Part shown: positions 18,537 to 24,810 of the stretch, in pieces
How positions within the stretch are numbered: position 1 is the first letter of the stretch
Layout of the letters: the number at the start of each line of letters is the position of its first letter
Source: Rubrivivax sp.
Lineage (GTDB): Bacteria; Pseudomonadota; Gammaproteobacteria; Burkholderiales; Burkholderiaceae_C
Direction of reading: 5' to 3'
NCBI GenBank assembly: GCA_024641945.1
Contig: JAHECD010000052.1
Coordinates: 1-32,422 of the forward strand
Length of the DNA: 32,422 nucleotides
Notes under the pieces: model-generated
The model's database searches: none
What the model was told of the DNA's origin: nothing
What the model saw: only the letters and a program-made list of their open reading frames with translations
Program-made: the position numbers and the translations under genes

Positions 18537-19580
18537 TCAGCCCTTGCCGTGTTTGGCGATCAGGCCCTTGGCGGTGGACAGCAACTGCGCACCCTTGAAT
18601 CCGCGCTTGTCCATGTCGGCGACCCATTCGTCGTCGATCGCGGACGACAGCTTGATGAACTCGTCGCGCTGCGCGGCAGTGAACTGGTAGATCGCATTGC
18701 CGCGGTCGACCGCGGCCTTGCGGCCGGCAGCATCGTTGCCCTGCTGCGTCTTGCCCATCCAGGCCGAGGTGGCCATGCCGGAATTGGCGTCGATCACCTT
18801 CTTCAGGTCGGGCGCGAGCGACTCGTACTTGGGCTTGTTCATCGCCATCACGAACGTGGTGGTGTAGAGCGCGGCGCCGGTATTGTCGAACTCGCTGTGG
18901 AACTTGGTGAGCTCGTGCACCTTGACCGAGGGCACCACCTCCCACGGGATGACACACGCCTCGATCGTGCCCTTGCTCAGTGCGTCGGGGATCAGCGGCA
19001 GCGGCATGCCCACCGGCGTGGCGCCGACCGAGCCGAGCATCTTGGTGACCTGGCGCGTGGGGCCGCGCACCTTCATGCCCTTGAGGTCGGCCACGCTCTT
19101 GATCGGTTTGTTCGCCGAATGGAACATGCCGGGCCCGTGCACCTGCAGCGCGAGGACCTGCGTTTCCTTGAACTCGTCCGGGCACTGGGTCTGGAAGTAC
19201 TCCCAGTAGGCCTTGGACGTGGCCTCGGCGTTGTTCATCATGAACGGCAGCTCGAAGGCCTCGATGCGCGGGAAACGGCCGGCCGTATTGCCCGGCAGTG
19301 TCCAGACCACGTCGACCACGCCGTCGCGCGCCTGGTCGTACAGCTGCACCGGCGTGCCGCCGAGCTGCATCGCGGGGTAAGCCTCGAACTTGATGCGGCC
19401 GCCGGAATCCTTCTCGACCTTGTCCATCCAGGGCTTGTGCATCGTGAGCCACACGTTGGACAGCGGCGCCATGAAGGTGTGGAACTTGAGCGTCACCTGC
19501 TGCTGGGCCAGGCCCGACAGATGCGGCACGCCGAGCGACGCCGCAACGGCGGCACCCTGGACGAATTGACGGCGTTTCAT
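18537..19580 (-). CDS. TRAP transporter substrate-binding protein (DctP family)
   Basis: 347 residues, periplasmic receptor of a TRAP carboxylate transporter. The N-terminus MKRRQFVQGAAVAASLGVPH has a twin-arginine-type signal (RRQFVQ) with cleavage probably after LSGLA. Mature features: VTLKFHTFMAPLSNVWLTMH, GVVDVVWTLPGNTAGRFPRI, LKGMKVRGPTRQVTKMLGSV (its Arg is positioned like the carboxylate-binding Arg of the family) and GTIEACVIPWEVVPSVKVHE. The start at 19580 has AAGGAG 9 nt upstream. It is the last gene of the operon, 77 nt after the large permease, and is followed by a terminator. The ligand is inferred to be an organic, possibly aromatic, acid from its co-transcription with a ring hydroxylase. 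Confidence 0.93.
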   Translation of the reverse strand: MKRRQFVQGAAVAASLGVPHLSGLAQQQVTLKFHTFMAPLSNVWLTMHKPWMDKVEKDSGGRIKFEAYPAMQLGGTPVQLYDQARDGVVDVVWTLPGNTAGRFPRIEAFELPFMMNNAEATSKAYWEYFQTQCPDEFKETQVLALQVHGPGMFHSANKPIKSVADLKGMKVRGPTRQVTKMLGSVGATPVGMPLPLIPDALSKGTIEACVIPWEVVPSVKVHELTKFHSEFDNTGAALYTTTFVMAMNKPKYESLAPDLKKVIDANSGMATSAWMGKTQQGNDAAGRKAAVDRGNAIYQFTAAQRDEFIKLSSAIDDEWVADMDKRGFKGAQLLSTAKGLIAKHGKG

Positions 19581-19657
19581 TCGGTGGAACTCCTTGGTTT
19601 GAAAACGTTGGCAGGACCTTAACGACTCGGGACCGGATCGGTGGACCCGGTTTTCCC

Positions 19658-20977
19658 TCATCCGATATAGCGCAGCACCCACAGCGAGATGGGCGGGAAG
19701 AACAGGATCAGCAGCGTGCGCGCCGTATCGCTGATGAGGAACGGCATCACGCCGCGGTAACTCTCGCCGATGGGCACGCCCTTGGCCATGCCGTTGACGA
19801 CGTACACGTTCAGCCCGACGGGCGGCGTGAGCAGGCCGAAGCCCACCGTCATCAGCACGAGGATGCCGAACCAGATGGCCAGCGATTCCTTGGGCAGGCC
19901 GAAGTCGAGCCCCATCACCATCGGGAAGAAGATCGGGATCGTCAGCAGCATCACCGACAGCTCGTCCATCACGCAGCCCGACGCCACGTAGAACAGCATG
20001 ATGCCGGCCATCACCACCATCGGCGGCCAGCCCAGGCCGTGCACGAAGGCGGCCAGTTCGTTCGGCACCTGGGTGAGCGCAAGCGCGGCGTTCATCACGT
20101 CGGCGCCGAGGAAGATCAGGAAGATCATCGCCGACGCCTCGGCGGTGGAATAGAAACACTGCTTGAACTTGGCCCACGTCATCTCGCGCCGCGCCAGTGC
20201 GGCGACGAGCGTTGCGGCCGAGCCCACGGCGGCGCCTTCGGTGGGCGAGAACAGGCCGCCGTAGATGCCGCCGAAGACGATCGTGAAGATCGCTGCGATC
20301 GGACCCACCGCGCTGACGAGGCGCCAGGTCATGCGCGGCGCATCGTCGGCCGAATCGGGTGCATGGCCCGGGAAGAGGCGCACGAAGATCGCGATCGCCG
20401 TGATGTAGCCGAGCATCGCGATCAGGCCCGGGATCATCGCCGCGGCAAAGAGCTTGGCGATGTTCTGCTCGGCCAGGATGGCGTAGATGACGAGCGGCAC
20501 GCTGGGCGGAATCAGGATGCCGAGCGTGCCGCCCGCGGCCAGCGTGCCGGTCGACAGCCGGCCCGAATAGCCGTGCCGCCGCATCTCGGGCAGCGCCACC
20601 TGCGTGATCGTCGCCGCCGTTGCCACGGACGAGCCGCAGATCGCACCGAAGGCCGCGCTCGCGACCACCGCCGCCATCGCCAGCCCCCCTTTGAATCGCG
20701 CCATCAGCGAGGCGGCGAATTCGAACAGCGCACGCGAGATGCCGCCCTGGGTGGCGAAGTTGCCCATCAGGATGAAGAGCGGGATCACGCTCAGGTCGTA
20801 GCTCGCAAAGCGCGCGAAGGCCTGCGTATTGAGGAAACTCGCCAGCGGCAGCCAGCCGGCCTTGAGCACGTAGCCGGTGCAGCCGGCGATGAACATCGAC
20901 ACCGCGATCGGTGTGCGCAGCGCCATCAGCACCAGCATGACGGCGAAGATCAGCAGCGTCAGGGTGATCGGTGTCAT
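19658..20977 (-). CDS. TRAP transporter large permease (DctM family)
   Basis: 439 residues, highly hydrophobic, matching the 12-TM large subunit that carries out sodium-coupled transport. Recognisable segments: MALRTPIAVSMFIAGCTGYV, LFILMGNFATQGGISRALFE, FGAICGSSVATAATITQVAL, GTLAAGGTLGILIPPSVPLV, GVFSPTEG-like GGLFSPTEGAAVGS and FGLLTPPVGLNVYVVNGMAK. The start codon overlaps the stop of the small permease by 4 nt (ATGA at 20977-20974), which is typical for TRAP pairs. Substrate specificity comes from the binding protein, so none is assigned here. Confidence 0.95.
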   Translation of the reverse strand: MTPITLTLLIFAVMLVLMALRTPIAVSMFIAGCTGYVLKAGWLPLASFLNTQAFARFASYDLSVIPLFILMGNFATQGGISRALFEFAASLMARFKGGLAMAAVVASAAFGAICGSSVATAATITQVALPEMRRHGYSGRLSTGTLAAGGTLGILIPPSVPLVIYAILAEQNIAKLFAAAMIPGLIAMLGYITAIAIFVRLFPGHAPDSADDAPRMTWRLVSAVGPIAAIFTIVFGGIYGGLFSPTEGAAVGSAATLVAALARREMTWAKFKQCFYSTAEASAMIFLIFLGADVMNAALALTQVPNELAAFVHGLGWPPMVVMAGIMLFYVASGCVMDELSVMLLTIPIFFPMVMGLDFGLPKESLAIWFGILVLMTVGFGLLTPPVGLNVYVVNGMAKGVPIGESYRGVMPFLISDTARTLLILFFPPISLWVLRYIG

Positions 20978-21459
20978 GCGTGCACCTTCGATTCGAAAGC
21001 GCCGAAGCCGCGCACCGCCTGCACGAAGGCGATCACGGCCGTCAAAGCCAGGGGCGGCACGATGCCGACATACACCACCCATTCCGGAAAGCCGAGCATC
21101 ATCGAGCCGGCCTTCGATGTCCACGCGTTCAGCCCGCCGATGGCCGAGCGCCAGGTCATCAGCGCCATGCACAGCGCGAGCATCAGCGCGCCGAAGCGGT
21201 CCAGCCGCGCATTCGTCTCGCCCGAGGCCTTGGCGGTGAAGAAGTCGACGATGATGTTGCCGCGCCGGACCTGGCACCACGGCAGGAAGAGCGCGATCGC
21301 CGCACCCGCCGCCGAGCCCGACAACTCGAAGTCGCCGACGATCGTCCAGCCCACGGTATTGCGCCCGATCAGGCTGACGCAGGTCATCAGCGTGATCAGC
21401 GTCAGCAGCACGCCGGCCGCAATGGCGCACAGCTTGGCCAGGGATTCGAGGAGCTTCAC
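20974..21459 (-). CDS. TRAP transporter small permease (DctQ family)
   Basis: 161 residues with four predicted membrane helices (LCAIAAGVLLTLITLMTCVS; GSAAGAAIALFLPWC; LMLALCMALMTW; VVYVGIVPPLALTAVIAFVQ). The DctQ signatures SLIGRNTVGWTIVGDFELSG and RRGNIIVDFFT are visible. The start is GTG at 21459 with AAGGA about 8 nt upstream. It forms the membrane complex with the overlapping large permease and follows the DUF2783-type gene by 57 nt. Confidence 0.93.
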   Translation of the reverse strand: MKLLESLAKLCAIAAGVLLTLITLMTCVSLIGRNTVGWTIVGDFELSGSAAGAAIALFLPWCQVRRGNIIVDFFTAKASGETNARLDRFGALMLALCMALMTWRSAIGGLNAWTSKAGSMMLGFPEWVVYVGIVPPLALTAVIAFVQAVRGFGAFESKVHA

Positions 21460-21516
21460 GTCGGGTCCTTGAGGTGGGTCGACATTGTGCGGGAACGGAT
21501 GGCGGGGCCCGCGCGG

Positions 21517-21696
21517 TCAGTCGAGATCGGAGAGCGCCGCCTCGACCAGCGTGCCGATGCGTCCCCGGTCGCCCAGTTCATTGGCGAGCAGCAGCGCCAG
21601 CTTGGTCAGCAGCAGTTCGCGCCGCGCTGGCGGCACACGGTCCAGCGCTTCGGCGAGCAGGTCGTAGGTGGATTCGAGGTCGGGCAACGTGAGCAT
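21517..21696 (-). CDS. Small DUF2783-type protein
   Basis: 59 residues, soluble and acidic: MLTLPDLESTYDLLAEALDR, then PARRELLLTKLALLLANELG and a terminal LVEAALSDLD. The LTLPDL...YD.LA and LTKLALLLANELGD pattern is that of DUF2783, a small family I recall next to FAD-dependent aromatic hydroxylases; its function is not known. AAGGA lies 7 nt before the ATG at 21696; an upstream in-frame ATG at 21723 would overlap the hydroxylase and lacks a site. It follows the hydroxylase by 10 nt. Confidence 0.8.
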   Translation of the reverse strand: MLTLPDLESTYDLLAEALDRVPPARRELLLTKLALLLANELGDRGRIGTLVEAALSDLD

Positions 21697-21706
21697 CGGT
21701 GGTCCT

Positions 21707-23353
21707 TCAATGCCCGAGCGCACGGCGCAGCGCGGCGTCCAGGCGTTGGGGCGTGACGTCGAGCCAGCGTGCCGCCACGTGCTGATCGGGCCGCACCAGC
21801 AACGCGCTGCGGGGCCCCTGCAAGCCCAGGCGCACGGCGGCTTCTGGCGCGAGCGGCAGCAGGTTGATCGGAAGACCGCGCGCCGCCCAGTCGTGCAACG
21901 GCCCGCTCAACGCCGCGGCGGCGCTGCGGTCGGCGAGCAGCAGCGCGAACCGCCCCGCATGCGTGCCGCACAGGTGGTCGAGCAGGTGGTCGTCCGCGCC
22001 CAGCCGGACGTTCGGCAGCGGTGCGCCGTTCGCCGGGCCAGCGCCGAACGAGGCACTGTCGTCGGCCTCGGCATTCAACGGCGAGGTGTCGTAGTCGTGC
22101 GGGCGCGACGTGCGCCAGTGGTAGAGCGGGCGCACGAAGGCCTGGGTGAGCGACAGCGACAGCACCGCGTCGCGCAGCAGCCGGAAGCCCGGCGTGGGTG
22201 GCGTCATGAAGCGGGTGCTCTTGCCGGCCTCGTCGATGATCTCTCGCGCGGCCGCCACGCGCTCGAGGCTGTAGCTCGGCATCAGCGCCGGCCCGCCGAG
22301 GCCACGCACCGCCAGACCGAGCTTCCACGCCACGTTCTGCGCATCCTGAAAGCCGGTGTTGGCCCCGCGCACGCCGAAGATCGGCAGCAAGTGCGCGGCG
22401 TCTCCAGCAAAGGCGATGCGTCCGTGCACATAGTCGGGCAGCGTGAGCGCACGCGCCGAATAGACCGAGCACCAGTCCATCTCCCAAGGTGTGCCCGCAT
22501 GCCCGATCGATGCGAGTTGTGCGTCGATGCGCGCCTTCAGCGAAACGGGCGCGAGCGCTTCTTCGGGCGTTTCGCCCGGTGGCAACTGGTAGTCGATGCG
22601 CCAGATGCCGCCCGGCTCGCGGTGCATCAGCACCGTGTTGCCCCGGTTCCATTCGGGGTCGAAGAACGCGAGCCGTTCGGTCGGCAGCGGCAGGTCGATG
22701 CGGATGTCCGCGATCACGAACCGGCCTTCGTACGCTGCGCCTTCGAGCTTCAGTCCGCACAGCGTGCGCAGTGCGGAACGCGCACCATCCGCGGCCACCG
22801 CCCAGTCGGCCTGCTGGCGGTACGGGCCCGCCGGGGTGTCGATCTCGAGTTCGACGCCGCCCGGCGCTTGATTGGCCCGCACCCGCGTGACCTTGTGCCC
22901 CCAGCGCATCTCGATCAGCGGCTCGCGGGCCACCGCGTCCAGCAGGAATTCCTCGATGTACTGCTGCTGCAGGTTGGTCATCGGCGGGTAGCGGTCGTCG
23001 GCGGGAAACGGCGCTTCCATGCGGAAGACCCGCTGCCCGCGGTAATAGGAGTTTCCGAATTGCCACGGCAGCCCGCGCGCCACCACGGCGTCGGCGACAC
23101 CCGCCTGTTGCAGGATCTCCATCGAGCGGCGCGTGAAGACGATCGCACGGCTGCCTTCGCTGACCTGCAGTTCCGACTCCAGCAGCACGCAGTGCACGCC
23201 CTGGCGCGCCAGGCCGAGCGCCGTGACCAGACCGATGGGACCTGCACCGACGACGACGACCTGCGCCACCTTCGACGGCACGGCCGGCGCGGCCTCGTGC
23301 ACGACATAGCGGTAGTAGATCGACGGCCGAGGTTCGGCGACAGGCTGGTGCAT
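21707..23353 (-). CDS. FAD-dependent aromatic-ring monooxygenase (MhpA/PheA-like)
   Basis: 548 residues, class A flavoprotein hydroxylase that would use NAD(P)H and O2 to hydroxylate an aromatic acid or phenol. Seen: an N-terminal Rossmann motif VVVVGAGPIGLVTALGLARQ, the DG motif WAVAADGARSALR, the GD motif GRIAFAGDAAHLLPIFGVRG followed by ANTGFQDAQNVAWKL, and a C-terminal thioredoxin-like domain ending near RPDQHVAARWLDVTP as in phenol and 3-(3-hydroxyphenyl)propionate hydroxylases. It is the first gene of a minus-strand operon with DUF2783 and a complete TRAP transporter, divergent from marR. The exact substrate is not determinable. The ATG at 23353 has only a weak ribosome site. Confidence 0.93.
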   Translation of the reverse strand: MHQPVAEPRPSIYYRYVVHEAAPAVPSKVAQVVVVGAGPIGLVTALGLARQGVHCVLLESELQVSEGSRAIVFTRRSMEILQQAGVADAVVARGLPWQFGNSYYRGQRVFRMEAPFPADDRYPPMTNLQQQYIEEFLLDAVAREPLIEMRWGHKVTRVRANQAPGGVELEIDTPAGPYRQQADWAVAADGARSALRTLCGLKLEGAAYEGRFVIADIRIDLPLPTERLAFFDPEWNRGNTVLMHREPGGIWRIDYQLPPGETPEEALAPVSLKARIDAQLASIGHAGTPWEMDWCSVYSARALTLPDYVHGRIAFAGDAAHLLPIFGVRGANTGFQDAQNVAWKLGLAVRGLGGPALMPSYSLERVAAAREIIDEAGKSTRFMTPPTPGFRLLRDAVLSLSLTQAFVRPLYHWRTSRPHDYDTSPLNAEADDSASFGAGPANGAPLPNVRLGADDHLLDHLCGTHAGRFALLLADRSAAAALSGPLHDWAARGLPINLLPLAPEAAVRLGLQGPRSALLVRPDQHVAARWLDVTPQRLDAALRRALGH

Positions 23354-23365
23354 CGAGGGATTTCA

Positions 23366-23377
23366 TCAGTATGCTGA
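23366..23377. promoter_or_regulatory. Short inverted repeat, possible MarR operator
   Basis: TCAG-TATG-CTGA lies between the hydroxylase start and the AT-rich element. MarR proteins bind short palindromes in such divergent regions. At four bases per arm this is only suggestive. Confidence 0.25.
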
Positions 23378-23384
23378 CCGTCAC

Positions 23385-23397
23385 GATAATGATAATC
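23385..23397. promoter_or_regulatory. Fur-box-like GATAATGATAATC in the divergent marR/hydroxylase promoter region
   Basis: Two perfect GATAAT hexamers in tandem plus C match the first 13 positions of the classical 19-bp Fur box; the remaining six (TGCGCC) do not match ATTATC. The element is conspicuously AT-rich in this GC-rich DNA and may also contribute -10 elements to either gene. Confidence 0.4.
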
Positions 23398-23446
23398 TGC
23401 GCCGCGTGCATCACGGGGAAACCCGCGCAACCCACGAAGCCTGCCC

Positions 23447-23923
23447 ATGCCGAACCGCAAGCCCTTGCCGCCCGTGACGCTCGAAACCCAGCCCGGCCAC
23501 CAGATCCGGCGCCTGCAGCAGATCGCCGTGGGACTGTTCATGGAGGAGACCGCGGCATTCGATCTCACGCCGGTGCAGTTTGCCGCGCTCGCGGCCGTGC
23601 ATCGGCAGCCGGGCATGGACCAGCGCACACTCGCGCGCACGATCGGCTTCGACACGTCCACCACCGGCGGCGTGATCGACCGCCTCGAGCGGCGCGCGCT
23701 GATGCAGCGCCATGCCTCGCCGGACGATCGGCGCGTGCGCCTCCTGACCGTCACGCCCGACGGCGAAACGCTGCTCGCCGCCATCGTGCCGTGCATGCTG
23801 CGCGCACAGCAGCGCATCCTCGAACCGCTGCCCGAGGCCGACCGTCCACGCTTCATGCGCATGCTCGTCAAGTTGGTCGAGGGCAACAACAACGCCAGCC
23901 GTGCGCCCACGCTGCCCGGCTGA
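23447..23923 (+). CDS. MarR-family transcriptional regulator
   Basis: 158 residues with a winged helix-turn-helix. Seen: helix 1-2 HQIRRLQQIAVGLFMEETAA, LTPVQFAALAAVHRQPGMDQ, recognition region ARTIGFDTSTTGGVIDRLER, and the wing SPDDRRVRLLTVTPDGE with the DxRxxR-type arginines. It is divergent from the hydroxylase operon with a 93-bp shared region, so it most likely represses that operon and is released by the aromatic substrate, as in many catabolic MarR regulators. That regulation is inferred from position. Confidence 0.93.
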   Translation: MPNRKPLPPVTLETQPGHQIRRLQQIAVGLFMEETAAFDLTPVQFAALAAVHRQPGMDQRTLARTIGFDTSTTGGVIDRLERRALMQRHASPDDRRVRLLTVTPDGETLLAAIVPCMLRAQQRILEPLPEADRPRFMRMLVKLVEGNNNASRAPTLPG

Positions 23924-24074
23924 GCGGCCACTGGAGCAGCCGGTCGCCGGTCTTCCCACGTGGACGGCTCGAATTCACGGTGGTCATTCATGACAGGCGC
24001 ATGAAGGCCCGCTTTGACCACGGCCCGTGATTCGGAAGTCGGGCCCAACAGGGCCGCCAGCGAGAATGCGGCCA

Positions 24075-24698
24075 ATGGATGAAGTCATCGGGCTGTTTCC
24101 CACGCCTTTCATGCGGGTACCGGGCATGCTGAACGAGCGCCTGGTCACCTCGCTGGTCGCGCATTTCGTGTCCAGGGCCAGGACCGCCAACAATGCCTCG
24201 GATGGGCTGTCGCATACAGAGATGCTGCAGCCCGGCGACAGCCCCCTGTTCATCGAAGCTGCGGCACTGATGACACCCAAGCTGGCGGACTTCGGCGCCC
24301 TGATGTTCGGTGAGCGCCTGGGGTGGTCGCTCAAGGAGATGTGGGTGAATGTGCTGGACCGCGGCGGGCGGCAGGCCATGCACAACCATGCCAACAGCTT
24401 CATCTCGGGCGTGGTGTACCTGACGCCGACCCACCCCGAGGCGCGCACGGTATTCATGAAGTCGCCTGGCGGCCACGATTTCGCCTTCAAGAACGACCAC
24501 GCGCGCAGTTCAAGCGGCCCCTACAGTGCCGACAAGTGGGTCAGCCCGGCGCCGCAGGTCGGCGACCTGGTGCTCTTTCCCAGCTACCTCATGCACGCCG
24601 TGCCACCGAATCCCGGTGAACGTCGCATCACGATGGCCTTCAACGCCATCCCGACGCATCTCGAATCCTGGGGCTACAAGATCAGCTTCAGCGGCTGA
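24075..24698 (+). CDS. 2OG-Fe(II) oxygenase superfamily protein (TIGR02466-like)
   Basis: 207 residues resembling the family of putative 2-oxoglutarate/iron oxygenases with the opening pattern IGLFPTPFMRV. Seen: candidate metal ligands around H103/H105 (RQAMHNHANSFISGVVYL) and H174 (LFPSYLMHAVPPN), and an Arg in GERRITMAFNAIP positioned to bind 2-oxoglutarate. The pattern HxH rather than HxD at the first site is as I recall for this family. The substrate is unknown. The ATG at 24075 is preceded by GAGA; longer forms (ATG 24066, GTG 24027) are possible. It is monocistronic by spacing, 151 nt after marR. Confidence 0.82.
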   Translation: MDEVIGLFPTPFMRVPGMLNERLVTSLVAHFVSRARTANNASDGLSHTEMLQPGDSPLFIEAAALMTPKLADFGALMFGERLGWSLKEMWVNVLDRGGRQAMHNHANSFISGVVYLTPTHPEARTVFMKSPGGHDFAFKNDHARSSSGPYSADKWVSPAPQVGDLVLFPSYLMHAVPPNPGERRITMAFNAIPTHLESWGYKISFSG

Positions 24699-24727
24699 AG
24701 AGCCTCGCCGGGCGCCCGCGGCGGGGC

Positions 24728-24761
24728 TTGTCGTCAAACTGACAGATTCGGTGGTTAGCGT
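24728..24761 (+). promoter_or_regulatory. Pho-box-like promoter (two 11-bp repeats plus TAGCGT)
   Basis: TTGTCGT at 24728 and CTGACAG at 24739 are 11 bp apart and separated by CAAA; together they match 13 of 18 positions of the E. coli Pho-box consensus. TAGCGT (24756-24761) follows after exactly 10 nt, the same hexamer and spacing as upstream of the PHP hydrolase. An alternative reading is a sigma-70 promoter CTGACA-N16-TAGAAC. Confidence 0.45.
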
Positions 24762-24810
24762 AGAACGCTTGGCCGCTGAACTCACACTGTCCGCGCTGCA
24801 GGTCTTGCCG

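Noticed and set aside
23970..24000. GTCAT-containing stretch before the 2OG oxygenase as a possible third Pho box
   Set aside because: No second half-site at 11-bp spacing.
24526..24810. Upstream extension of the spermidine-synthase fusion frame
   Set aside because: It overlaps the end of the 2OG oxygenase in another frame, is basic and non-hydrophobic, and precedes the predicted promoter.
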